Origin: a virus
Length of the DNA stretch: 64,000 bases
Strand: one strand, 5' to 3'
Virus record (IMG/VR): IMGVR_UViG_3300032562_000003
Span: 186,001 to 250,000 of that record
This document shows, piece after piece, positions 50,044 through 57,494 of this stretch. How positions within the stretch are numbered: the stretch's first letter is position 1; each line of letters starts with the position of its first letter. The position numbers were made by a program, and so were the translations under genes. Under the pieces are notes generated by a model. It was not told where the DNA came from. It was given only the letters and a program-made list of their open reading frames with translations, and made no database searches.

Positions 50044-50719
50044 ACCAGAATTTAGTTGTGAGTTTTGCAATCGTGGGTTTCAGAAAGAAACGACCATGAT
50101 GAATCACCTATGCGAAAATAAACGCAGATGGCAAGATAAGGACTTAGCTGGAAACAGAATTGGCTTTCATTCTTGGTTACGCTTCTACAAAAAGAACACG
50201 GCTTCCAAAAAGACAAAAACATATTTGGACTTTACAAAAAGTGCATATTACCTTGCTTTCGTTAAGTTCGGTCACTATTGCGTGAACGTTAACGTACTTA
50301 ATGTCAACGCTTATGCGGATTGGTTGCTAAAGAACGATGTTAAGATTGACAGTTGGTGCAGCGATACGAATTATACTAAATTCATCATTGATTATCTAAA
50401 AACCGAAGACCCCCTAGACGCGATTGCTCGCAGCATAGAAACCTGTATTGCTAAGGCCAACGAAGAAGGTATTCAAAGCAAAGACTATCTTCGCTACGGC
50501 AATCGTAACAAGCTATGTCACATTATAACTACGGGTAAAATCAGTCCATGGATGTTATATCAATGCCCTAGTGGCATCGATTTACTAGAAAGTTTTGACG
50601 AACTACAACAGAAGATGGTTCTAGATTACATTAATCCAGAACAATGGGCAATTAAATTTAGACGAAGCGCTGATAGAGTACCTCAAGTAAAATCTCTGTT
50701 AACTTCGGCCGGATTTTAA
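49988..50719 (+). CDS. zinc-finger protein conserved in T4-like phages
   Basis: A 243-residue protein. Near residue 24 FSCEFCNRGFQKETTMMNHLCE is a C2H2/C2HC zinc finger (C-x2-C-x12-H-x-C type). The rest is a conserved globular part (YYLAFVKFGHYCVNVNVLNV, WLLKNDVKIDSWCSD, ISPWMLYQCPSG) that I recall from many marine T4-like phages, always uncharacterised. It overlaps the previous gene by 56 bp; a later start such as TTG at about 50012 is possible. DNA or RNA binding inferred. Confidence 0.6.
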   Translation: MTLLQTTTLNTTKKPGETKPEFSCEFCNRGFQKETTMMNHLCENKRRWQDKDLAGNRIGFHSWLRFYKKNTASKKTKTYLDFTKSAYYLAFVKFGHYCVNVNVLNVNAYADWLLKNDVKIDSWCSDTNYTKFIIDYLKTEDPLDAIARSIETCIAKANEEGIQSKDYLRYGNRNKLCHIITTGKISPWMLYQCPSGIDLLESFDELQQKMVLDYINPEQWAIKFRRSADRVPQVKSLLTSAGF

Positions 50720-50997
50720 TGATGTACTATCAACAGGATATAAATCCGTTCAGTGAACCACCAAGTTTTGCGTATATATACGGTAAGACATATTACATAG
50801 TATATACATTTAATATTGCAGAATGTAAAGAATGGTGTACGCGAATGTTTGGAGAATCAGGTAATGATCAAACCATTTCAGCTAGATGGTATGATCCAGA
50901 ATTAGTAAGTGGCACTGGTGCTCGGTACAAGATACCCAATGCGTTCTACCTAAGAGATGAAAAAGACCTGTTATGGTTTAACATGAGATGGTCATGA
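50719..50997 (+). CDS. small W-ending family protein, array member 1
   Basis: A 92-residue protein ending FYLRDEKDLLWFNMRWS. First of five consecutive overlapping genes (50719-51905) that share an acidic-hydrophobic C-terminal tail D/E-K-D-x-x-x-F-x-L/M-R-W. The N-terminal parts are unrelated by eye. Overlaps: 1 bp upstream, 10 bp downstream. Confidence 0.5.
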   Translation: MMYYQQDINPFSEPPSFAYIYGKTYYIVYTFNIAECKEWCTRMFGESGNDQTISARWYDPELVSGTGARYKIPNAFYLRDEKDLLWFNMRWS

Positions 50998-51188
50998 CGG
51001 AGATAACTGTTGTAAAGTTAAATACCGAAAATACCGATAATCTGCGAGAAGTAGAAAATTGGGCAATTAGCAATTGTCCTACATTTTTAGGATTGGAACT
51101 GGATTGCGGGTTATATGGTTTTACCTACACTGAGTTTTATTTTGAAACCGACAAAGATGCGGTTATGTTTTCATTGAGGTGGTTATGA
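50988..51188 (+). CDS. small W-ending family protein, array member 2
   Basis: A 66-residue acidic protein ending FETDKDAVMFSLRWL. The start (ATG inside ATGGTCATGACG, alternatives 50988 and 50994) overlaps the previous stop. Same tail as its neighbours. Confidence 0.5.
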   Translation: MVMTEITVVKLNTENTDNLREVENWAISNCPTFLGLELDCGLYGFTYTEFYFETDKDAVMFSLRWL

Positions 51189-51400
51189 ACACTGCTGATC
51201 TTGAGCGCCGCCTATTTGATATGTACGCCTTTGCTGAATATACTCCTGCTTTGATAGAACAAATAAAAGATGAGATAATGCAAATTTATCCGGAACTAGA
51301 TGATGTTATCATAACAGTTGACTCAGATTACAATATGAGTGTCCGACTGGTAATACACGATGAAGCTATTTTAGCTTGGTTTATGCTTAAGTATCAATGA
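51179..51400 (+). CDS. small W-ending family protein, array member 3
   Basis: A 73-residue protein ending IHDEAILAWFMLKYQ, a diverged form of the family tail. The start is ATG 51179 or 51185; both overlap the preceding R-W codons. The N-terminal half is helical and acidic. Confidence 0.5.
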   Translation: MVMNTADLERRLFDMYAFAEYTPALIEQIKDEIMQIYPELDDVIITVDSDYNMSVRLVIHDEAILAWFMLKYQ

Positions 51401-51699
51401 TTTATAGAGAACATTATAATCAGCAGGTTAGAGTAGTAGATTATGATTCATCTATTAAAGAACAAATGAATTGGCAAGAAACCAAACCGGGTTGGTATGA
51501 GGCAGTAGTCATACATAACGGAACAACCTATCAAGCACAGCATCGAAAGCACGACGAAGTAGTACAATGGTTATATGATAACATAGACATGTGCGAGCGG
51601 CATTGCAGATGGGCTGTGGATCCTAGTAACAATCCTAATGCTACTAGAGTTAAGTTTAGATATGAGAAAGATTATATGTGGTTTAAGTTGCGATGGTAG
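51397..51699 (+). CDS. small W-ending family protein, array member 4
   Basis: A 100-residue protein ending FRYEKDYMWFKLRW. It contains QHRKHDEVVQWLYDN and a CERHCRW segment. Overlaps the previous gene by 4 bp; its final codons CGA-TGG-TAG contain the ATG of the next gene. Confidence 0.5.
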   Translation: MIYREHYNQQVRVVDYDSSIKEQMNWQETKPGWYEAVVIHNGTTYQAQHRKHDEVVQWLYDNIDMCERHCRWAVDPSNNPNATRVKFRYEKDYMWFKLRW

Positions 51700-51905
51700 A
51701 ACAACGAAAAATACGGAAAAAGATATGGTTATACGGTGAATGGCATGATATGACATTCATTCTGTTGCCACAAACTAAGGAATTAGAAGACTGGTGCAAC
51801 CAGTATTATCGAACCAAACGAGAATACTTAGGTGCATGGTTTAAAACACATTCACATATTGTCATGGACGAGAAAACTTATGTCCATTGGAAGCTATGTG
51901 AATAG
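51693..51905 (+). CDS. small W-ending family protein, array member 5
   Basis: A 70-residue basic protein ending VMDEKTYVHWKLCE, the last of the array. It is followed by a sigma70 promoter, so it probably ends the operon. Confidence 0.5.
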   Translation: MVEQRKIRKKIWLYGEWHDMTFILLPQTKELEDWCNQYYRTKREYLGAWFKTHSHIVMDEKTYVHWKLCE

Positions 51906-51918
51906 TTATCCGAATTAC

Positions 51919-51947
51919 TTGAATCACACCATAATGTAAAGTATGTT
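51919..51947 (+). promoter_or_regulatory. sigma70 promoter of exonuclease gene
   Basis: TTGAAT (51919-51924), 17 bp, TATGTT (51942-51947). GAAAGG precedes ATG 51969. Confidence 0.55.
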
Positions 51948-51968
51948 TAAATTTGAAAGGTACTAACT

Positions 51969-52517
51969 ATGGCACATATTATGCTTGACATGGAGACGCT
52001 GGACACAGCGCCAACCACTGTCATTCTAACTATCGGACTCGTTAAGTTTGATCCGCGCGGGTCAGGCGTAATCGAGAAACTAGAACTTCGTCCAACCATT
52101 GACGAACAAACAGATACTTTTGGTCGAAGCATCAGTGACGACACCCTTCGTTGGTGGAGTACTCAGAGCGCAGAAGCGATCAACGAATCTATGGGAGACC
52201 AGGACAGAATCTCTTACAAAGAATGTATGGAAAAGCTGTACAAGTTTTGTTGGAATCAACAGGCTATCTGGTCCAACGGCGCAGGGTTCGATGTGGTGGT
52301 AGCAGAGAATGCATTCCGTGAATTAGACATGCGTATTCCCTGGCCCTTTTGGACTATTCGTGACTGTCGTACAATCTACGATCTTGCAGGTGTGTCGTTG
52401 AAAGATGACGGGCACGTCACTACTCACAAAGCAGTAGAAGATGCCGAACGCCAGGCTATCGTGGTTCAACGTGCTTACCAAAAGTTAATTAAGGCTGGCT
52501 TTACTCATATCAAATGA
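51969..52517 (+). CDS. dexA: DEDD 3'-5' exonuclease (DexA/Rv2179c-like)
   Basis: A 182-residue exonuclease. IMLDMETLDTAPTTVILTIG carries the first D-x-E; SNGAGFDVVVAENAF gives the second Asp; HKAVEDAERQA gives the last His/Asp of the DEDDh set. The length and RWWSTQSAEA segment match the Rv2179c-like/T4 DexA family, which degrades single-stranded DNA or RNA from the 3' end. The gene overlaps the DnaE-like gene by 4 bp, so the two are co-translated. Confidence 0.8.
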   Translation: MAHIMLDMETLDTAPTTVILTIGLVKFDPRGSGVIEKLELRPTIDEQTDTFGRSISDDTLRWWSTQSAEAINESMGDQDRISYKECMEKLYKFCWNQQAIWSNGAGFDVVVAENAFRELDMRIPWPFWTIRDCRTIYDLAGVSLKDDGHVTTHKAVEDAERQAIVVQRAYQKLIKAGFTHIK

Positions 52518-53095
52518 GAATAGATTCAGACATTGACATTGATTTGGGAAATCGTGACGCAGTGTTGTCACTGATTAAGCATGTCCATGCTGCAATGCGA
52601 AAAGTCAATCCTATCAGAAAGCACCCGTCTGGTATATATCCCACAGATATTCCTTATGATCCCGTGTATGACATGGCTGCAATCGATTATGCAGAAGCAG
52701 AAGCCCGTGGCTATTTTAAGATTGATTTACTGAATGTTTACGTATATAATATGGTCAAAGATGAAGAACATCTAATTAGGTTAATGCAAGAACCGGATTG
52801 GTCAATGCTCAATGATAAAAATATCGTTGAGCAACTGATTCACTTGAATAGCCAATTTGAAGCAGTTAGACGAATGCCGGAGCCTATAAACTCTATTCCT
52901 AGGCTGGCCATGTTTCTTGCAGCAATTAGACCTGCGAAGCGACACTTGCTTAATAAGACCTGGAAAGAAATAAACGAGACTGTTTGGGAAAAGGATCAGA
53001 CTGGTTATGCTTATAAACGTAGCCACGCGATTAGTTACAGTCACTTAGTGGTGGTACACATGAATTTACTAAAAGAAAACAGTGAGAAAGTTTAA
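52514..53095 (+). CDS. miniature DnaE-like (C-family polymerase) protein
   Basis: A 193-residue protein that keeps scattered DnaE blocks in order: SDIDIDLGNRDAVLSLIKHV (DnaE: DFDxDF...RDxVIxxV, with the first two catalytic Asp), HPSGIYPTDIPYDPVYDMAA (His-containing loop), EARGYFKIDLLNV (DnaE: GLxKxDFLGL, third catalytic Asp), and YAYKRSHAISYSHLV (DnaE: xNKSHAxAYA). The palm, fingers and PHP parts in between are missing; a full DnaE is over 1000 residues. It is coupled to a DexA-like exonuclease. I recall relatives in marine T4-like phages. Whether it is active is unknown. Confidence 0.65.
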   Translation: MRIDSDIDIDLGNRDAVLSLIKHVHAAMRKVNPIRKHPSGIYPTDIPYDPVYDMAAIDYAEAEARGYFKIDLLNVYVYNMVKDEEHLIRLMQEPDWSMLNDKNIVEQLIHLNSQFEAVRRMPEPINSIPRLAMFLAAIRPAKRHLLNKTWKEINETVWEKDQTGYAYKRSHAISYSHLVVVHMNLLKENSEKV

Positions 53096-53124
53096 ATAAA
53101 TACTACATACAATGGAGTATTTAT
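53096..53124 (+). promoter_or_regulatory. late promoter in a hairpin controlling the HNH gene at 53125
   Basis: ATAAATACT (53096-53104) and AGTATTTAT (53116-53124) are perfect 9-bp complements with an 11-nt loop. The stem abuts ATG 53125 and includes AG of the GGAG ribosome site (53114-53117). The late promoter TAAATA (53097-53102) lies in the 5' arm, so late RNA (from about 53108) cannot form the stem. Confidence 0.75.
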
Positions 53125-53814
53125 ATGGGAAGACCAAAAGGTTCAAAGAACAAGATTCAATCAGGTATTGCTTATCCTCGAAAATGCAATCATTGCGATT
53201 ATGTATCTAATAATCCACAGATGTGGCATTATCACGACAAGACACACCAAATGATACCTGATGGAACTAGGTGTCAGTTTGGCTGTGGGAATACCGCAAG
53301 ATTTAGGAATACCAAAGGAACTTATTCCTGCTCTAAAATATCACAACACTGTCCGGGTTATTTAGAGAAACATTCCGAAAGAATTAAAGAACACTGGCAA
53401 AGACCGGAAGCAGTAGCTAGAAAAGAAGAAACTGCAAGGTCACTACGAAAACGTTTACACAATAATGAAAATTATGAAAAGGTGTCTAATACTAGACGCA
53501 AAAAGTTTGGAACATACGATCCGGAACGAGCGGTAGATTATCGCCACTACGCCCGGCTTGTCCGGGCTCGGGCCCAAAAATGGGCTACTGAAAATGGGCA
53601 TGTTTTGGGAAAACAGACTTATCATGTTGATCATCGGTTTAGTGTATTAGACGCATGGAAGAACAACTTACCGGAGCATATAGTTAATCACCCTGCCAAT
53701 CTTCGCATACTTGAAGCAAGGGTAAACTCAAGTAAAGGGTCAAAAAGCGAGTTGACTCTTGACGAATTATATACTATGATCGAAGAACATGATACACGAA
53801 ATGATGACACCTAA
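53125..53814 (+). CDS. HNH homing endonuclease with zinc fingers
   Basis: A 229-residue protein. The N-terminus is AT-hook-like (MGRPKGSKNK), followed by two zinc-finger-type segments (CNHCDYVSNNPQMWHYHDKTH; CQFGCGNTARF). The catalytic part is YHVDHRFSVLDAWKNNLPEH then NHPANLRIL, an HNH of the type found in I-HmuI-like and free-standing phage endonucleases. It interrupts the region between the DnaE-like gene and a conserved small gene. Its expression is probably limited to late infection by the leader hairpin. Confidence 0.85.
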   Translation: MGRPKGSKNKIQSGIAYPRKCNHCDYVSNNPQMWHYHDKTHQMIPDGTRCQFGCGNTARFRNTKGTYSCSKISQHCPGYLEKHSERIKEHWQRPEAVARKEETARSLRKRLHNNENYEKVSNTRRKKFGTYDPERAVDYRHYARLVRARAQKWATENGHVLGKQTYHVDHRFSVLDAWKNNLPEHIVNHPANLRILEARVNSSKGSKSELTLDELYTMIEEHDTRNDDT

Positions 53815-53876
53815 GCAAGTGCTTTCTAGGAACAAAATTTTAGAAGTTGACGTTCAAGTTTCCATAATGGAACAAA

Positions 53877-54224
53877 ATGCGTAATCACATTCGAGAAATG
53901 TGTGAAAAGCATTTCAACGAACCAGTACTGGTAGACACTGAGGTTGTGCGGTTGATTGGATACGCCGAAGACAAACACGATGCCTATCTGATCATGAAAA
54001 AGGCAGACGGATCTGTCTACTGGCACAGTGCAGTAGGTGGATACATATTTCTTGATTGCCTAAAAAGTCAAGGATATGTCATCTCAACTGAGGGTGAACC
54101 GTGGGATGATTTTTACAGGTTGGACTGCCAGTTGGAGTTTAGCAGTTGTCCCAAAGAAAAAGAATTCTTAATAGACCTGAGACCAGAGCAAGGTTGGGAA
54201 TGGGAAACTGATGACAGTGAATGA
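53877..54224 (+). CDS. conserved hypothetical protein
   Basis: A 115-residue protein with an early-gene feel: EVVRLIGYAEDKHDAYLIMK and YWHSAVGGYIFLDCLKSQGY. No catalytic motif is seen. The gene overlaps the MazG-like gene by 14 bp, so both are translated together. No convincing ribosome site stands before ATG 53877; an HNH insertion upstream may have disturbed its original leader. Confidence 0.5.
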   Translation: MRNHIREMCEKHFNEPVLVDTEVVRLIGYAEDKHDAYLIMKKADGSVYWHSAVGGYIFLDCLKSQGYVISTEGEPWDDFYRLDCQLEFSSCPKEKEFLIDLRPEQGWEWETDDSE

Positions 54225-54495
54225 AGAAATTCTAGTTATTACAGCAGAAGAATGTGCCGAGGTAACACAGATAGTAACTAAATCACTTCGATTTGGTTTG
54301 GACTCTAACTTTACTGGTCCGACTAATAGACAGCTACTGGCTAATGAGTTAGGTGATCTATTGTGCATGGTAGACTTATTGGTATCACGAGGAATTATCT
54401 CAGCAGACCAACTAGAGATATCAAAGGCAGCTAAGCTAGAACGTCTAAAAATCTGGTCTAACATTTTTGCAGGAAAAGGAGATGAAATTAATTAA
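54211..54495 (+). CDS. MazG-like NTP pyrophosphohydrolase
   Basis: A 94-residue protein with the all-alpha NTP-PPase pattern: ITAEECAEVTQ (ExxE) and ANELGDLLCMVDLL (ExxD). MazG-type enzymes hydrolyse (d)NTPs, and phage versions may also lower (p)ppGpp-like signals or remove non-canonical nucleotides. Shortened single-domain form. It overlaps the small membrane protein gene by 14 bp. Confidence 0.75.
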   Translation: MTVNEEILVITAEECAEVTQIVTKSLRFGLDSNFTGPTNRQLLANELGDLLCMVDLLVSRGIISADQLEISKAAKLERLKIWSNIFAGKGDEIN

Positions 54496-54730
54496 CATTA
54501 GGTTAGTATTACAGGCCATCTGGGACGGTGTAAAGTGGTTACCTATTACAATTGGTGTTGTTGCGTTGATATTTAGTGAAATATATGCGTTAAGACATTT
54601 TGGATATGTTGCGACCGCCATCATATTTGGACTGATAGTACTGATAACAGTCATTGTAGTTAGATATGTGCAACTATACGACGAAGACAAAATGGGTAAA
54701 GAAAAAATGATGGATGTGTTAAAGCGATGA
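54482..54730 (+). CDS. small membrane protein
   Basis: An 82-residue protein from ATG 54482 (GGAGATGAA context; 54467 is an alternative). Two hydrophobic segments (WLPITIGVVALIFSEIYAL; YVATAIIFGLIVLITVIVV) flank a short loop, followed by a charged tail. Could be a superinfection or lysis-timing protein; nothing in the sequence decides this. Confidence 0.6.
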   Translation: MKLINIRLVLQAIWDGVKWLPITIGVVALIFSEIYALRHFGYVATAIIFGLIVLITVIVVRYVQLYDEDKMGKEKMMDVLKR

Positions 54731-55224
54731 AATTAGAACTCTTAAAAGAAAACGATCCGCAACTATTAGAAGTTTCCGAATTATGGGATTTTGAAGTTGA
54801 CGGTGATCCGACCGATCTAGTAAAGGAAATGGTTCGTGTTCTAACTGAAAACGGGGGCGTCGGTCTTGCCGCTCCGCAGTGCGGAATTAAGAAGCGTATC
54901 TTTATCATGGGTAACTTTACTAAGATGGTTGTCTGCATCAATCCAAAGATTGTCGCGTTATCAGAGGAACGAGACTTTTCGCTTGAAGGCTGTCTAAGCT
55001 TTCCTAATCTTTACCTTAAGGTAAAGAGGCCCGCCGGCGCCATGGTTGAATATCAAACGACCACAGGAGAAACCAAACAAGAAGAAATTTCTGGGTTTAT
55101 GGCCCGTGTTTTCCTTCATGAGTATGATCATCTGATGGGAATAACATTTGATCAGCGTGTGGGTGATCTTAGTATGAAAATGGCTAAAGAAAAGAGAACC
55201 AAAGACGCAAAAAAAGGCCGCTAG
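54727..55224 (+). CDS. def: peptide deformylase
   Basis: A 165-residue PDF with all three family motifs: GVGLAAPQCG (motif 1, GxGLAAPQ), EGCLSFP (motif 2, metal Cys) and FLHEYDHLMG (motif 3, HExDH). It removes the formyl group from nascent proteins. Phage PDFs are known from marine viruses, where they are thought to help maturation of phage or organelle proteins. The usual motif-2 EGCLS is intact, so the enzyme should be active. It converges with a minus-strand gene with a 4-bp overlap of stops. Confidence 0.93.
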   Translation: MKLELLKENDPQLLEVSELWDFEVDGDPTDLVKEMVRVLTENGGVGLAAPQCGIKKRIFIMGNFTKMVVCINPKIVALSEERDFSLEGCLSFPNLYLKVKRPAGAMVEYQTTTGETKQEEISGFMARVFLHEYDHLMGITFDQRVGDLSMKMAKEKRTKDAKKGR

Positions 55225-55601
55225 GGCAAACGCTTAACCAGTGTGATGCTCTTTCTTTTAGCCCGCTTTTTAGTAAATTCAGTAATGCTAACTACGGGTC
55301 CGTGAAGAACGATCAAACTCTTGTTATTGAATGTTCGAATGTATGGTCTAAAGATAGCCCATTCTTCTTTGAGAAATATGTTGATGGGGATCGATCTATT
55401 CGATTCCCACCACCATATATCACCTAATTCTAAAAACTTAGCTCGCAACTCAGACTGAACTATTGCACCATAGTCATAGAGCGTAGTGACCATATCATCC
55501 CTGTTTTGAATGATGCCCACATAATCTTGTTGCGCATAGGAACACACCGAAATAAACGGGTGATTTTCACTTAATTTCTTGAAAAATTCGTTGCTGCTCA
55601 T
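55221..55601 (-). CDS. conserved hypothetical T4-like phage protein, minus strand
   Basis: A 126-residue protein of a type that I recall as strongly conserved in marine T4-like phages (FFKKLSENHPFISVCSYAQQ; YVGIIQNRDDMVTTLYDYGA; WWWESNRSIPINIFLKEEW; KRKSITLVKRL). No enzyme motif. It is one of two minus-strand genes and has its own late-type promoter, diverging from the virion gene at 55690. The basic C-terminus could bind nucleic acid. Confidence 0.65.
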   Translation of the reverse strand: MSSNEFFKKLSENHPFISVCSYAQQDYVGIIQNRDDMVTTLYDYGAIVQSELRAKFLELGDIWWWESNRSIPINIFLKEEWAIFRPYIRTFNNKSLIVLHGPVVSITEFTKKRAKRKSITLVKRLP

Positions 55602-55610
55602 ACTATACTA

Positions 55611-55616
55611 TATTTA
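55611..55616 (-). promoter_or_regulatory. late promoter core TAAATA, minus strand
   Basis: GTAAATATAG on the minus strand, 9 bp before the ATG of the minus gene (55601). Confidence 0.5.
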
Positions 55617-55657
55617 CACTATTTTGCCCAAAGATAATATTTTCATATTTCTAAGAC

Positions 55658-55663
55658 TAAATA
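55658..55663 (+). promoter_or_regulatory. late promoter core TAAATA (CTAAATA)
   Basis: CTAAATATATGATG: the predicted +1 (about 55669) gives a 21-nt leader with GGGATAA before ATG 55690. Confidence 0.55.
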
Positions 55664-55689
55664 TATGATGATAGGGATAACAAGTAACC

Positions 55690-56469
55690 ATGGCTTATAG
55701 TACTCAAGTATTCGTGTATGTCCAACGCCAGATTGTTGTCCTACTAGTAGGTAACTCAGCGAGAATATACATGCCCCAGTACGCCAAACCACTAACGCTA
55801 CACAGAGGTGTGGACAATAAAATCCAATTTCAGTTTCTCAATCAGGAACAAAAGCCCGTCGACATTACAGGTAAATCAATCACCTGCAGAGTTATCAGCT
55901 ATGACGGTAATGCTGTATTAATTAACAAAGCCTTAGATTTGGATCTTCCTCTTACTGGAATTGCGTCTTTGAATTTAAATGCGGCTGACATCGAGGACAT
56001 TCCTGCGCAGAAATGTCACTATTCTCTAGAGATTCCTATCGGAGACTTCGGATATCCGGTCTTCGTGGATCAAAATGCAGGCGCAAGGGGCGATATGAAT
56101 ATTGTCAATTCTGTGCTTCCTGCATTTGTCCCTTCATCCAATGTTACTATTCCGTCTGGTCAAGCCTTTCCTAATCTAAACAATAATGCTGAATGGTCTG
56201 TTCCTGCGAATTCAAGAGCATACTATAGTAGTGTCATAAACACAGAAGACAATCCTATACTCACTATACAGGCTAGCTATGACCAATACAATGGTGATGT
56301 GACAATTGAAGGATCTACCCAACCTGACGCTGATTGGTATCCTATTCTTAACAATACATACGAGGATGTTACTGATACTTTTGGATACACTATAAAAGGT
56401 TTCCATCCGTTTGTTCGTATGGTATTTTCTAGCAACGCCGGCGCGGTCACCAATATTCTATCTCGCTAA
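55690..56469 (+). CDS. virion structural protein
   Basis: A 259-residue protein. The N-terminal part (KPLTLHRGVDNKIQFQFLNQ; ITCRVISYDGNAVLINKALD) resembles the BppU/baseplate-upper-protein type N-domain found in tail proteins. The C-terminal part is a discoidin-like beta sandwich (SRAYYSSVINTEDNPILTIQ; VTIEGSTQPDADWYPI). Start uncertain: MPQYAKPLTL at about 55780 is also a plausible N-terminus. Late promoter upstream. Confidence 0.6.
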   Translation: MAYSTQVFVYVQRQIVVLLVGNSARIYMPQYAKPLTLHRGVDNKIQFQFLNQEQKPVDITGKSITCRVISYDGNAVLINKALDLDLPLTGIASLNLNAADIEDIPAQKCHYSLEIPIGDFGYPVFVDQNAGARGDMNIVNSVLPAFVPSSNVTIPSGQAFPNLNNNAEWSVPANSRAYYSSVINTEDNPILTIQASYDQYNGDVTIEGSTQPDADWYPILNNTYEDVTDTFGYTIKGFHPFVRMVFSSNAGAVTNILSR

Positions 56470-56482
56470 GTTACCGTATTAC

Positions 56483-56510
56483 TTGAGTTTTACTCAGTAA
56501 GTGTTACAAT
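56483..56510 (+). promoter_or_regulatory. sigma70 promoter placing +1 on the primase start codon
   Basis: TTGAGT (56483-56488), 16 bp, TACAAT (56505-56510), 6 nt, ATG 56517. Leaderless early mRNA predicted. Confidence 0.65.
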
Positions 56511-56516
56511 ACCTTT

Positions 56517-57494
56517 ATGTTTAATATTCTGTCAGTAATTCCGGGAAAAAAGAAGACTACCGGTAGTGGCTGGATTAGCTTTAATGCACCGTGCTGTCAT
56601 CATCGCGGTCATAAAGCAGATAAACGTATGCGCGGCGGAATCAAGTTTATAACAGACGTTAACTGGTCGTTTCATTGCTTTAACTGCGATTACAAGTGCG
56701 GATTTACCTTAGGTAAACAAATTAGTAAGAATCTACGACAATTATTGCTTTGGTGCGGTGTCGGTGACAGTGAGATTACTAAATGGAATTTTGAGAGCCT
56801 TCAGCATCGAGATTTAGTAGACCTATATACGATAAAGAAAAATCTCAAGAAAGTAAGATTTAATGAGATACCGCTACCACAAAATGCTATAATGATTGAT
56901 TCTGCCTGTCCTGAGCATAAACCTTTTATAGACTATCTTTCCACAAGAGGATTTCAACCAAACGATTATCCATTTTTAATCACTCCTAAAGATGAAGGTA
57001 GAAATGCTAATAGAATTATCATTCCATATACTTTCAATAATAAAGTTGTCGGTCATATAAGCAGATATCTAGATGACAGATTTCCCAAATATATTAAGGA
57101 GCAACAACCCGGATTCGTATTTGGCTTCGACTTACAAAAACCAGAATGGGAAGTATGTATCGTTGTTGAGGGCATATTTGACGCACTCAGTATCAATGGC
57201 TGCGCACTAACTCATGATACTATAAGCGACGAACAAGCAGAGGTTCTTCGTCGCCTTAATAAACGTATTATTGTAGTTCCTGATTTGGATAAGACAGGGC
57301 TAGCTATATGTGACCGAGCGCTAGATTTGGGTTTTCAGGTGAGTATACCAAATTGGGCCGAAGGAATAAAAGACACCAATGATGCTGTTAGAAAGTATGG
57401 AAGACTTCCTACTCTGCTAAGTATATTGCAAAGCGCAACTACTAGCAAAATCAAGCTTAAGATGCAACGGAGAACGCTTGACAAAAGAATATAA
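56517..57494 (+). CDS. 61: DNA primase gp61
   Basis: A 325-residue primase. The N-terminal zinc-binding part has CCHHRGHK...CFNCDYKCGF. The TOPRIM core has CIVVEGIFDALSI (motif with catalytic Glu) and IIVVPDLDKTGLA (DxD-type). IIIPYTFNNKVVGHISRYLD is the conserved central segment of T4-type primases. It makes RNA primers and works with helicase gp41, whose gene overlaps by 17 bp. Predicted leaderless start. Confidence 0.92.
   Translation: MFNILSVIPGKKKTTGSGWISFNAPCCHHRGHKADKRMRGGIKFITDVNWSFHCFNCDYKCGFTLGKQISKNLRQLLLWCGVGDSEITKWNFESLQHRDLVDLYTIKKNLKKVRFNEIPLPQNAIMIDSACPEHKPFIDYLSTRGFQPNDYPFLITPKDEGRNANRIIIPYTFNNKVVGHISRYLDDRFPKYIKEQQPGFVFGFDLQKPEWEVCIVVEGIFDALSINGCALTHDTISDEQAEVLRRLNKRIIVVPDLDKTGLAICDRALDLGFQVSIPNWAEGIKDTNDAVRKYGRLPTLLSILQSATTSKIKLKMQRRTLDKRI

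Noticed and set aside
53789-53884. 31-codon frame overlapping the end of the HNH gene
   Set aside because: Only the ATG/stop overlap with 53877 supports it; it may be a remnant of the leader or 5' part of the gene displaced by the HNH insertion.
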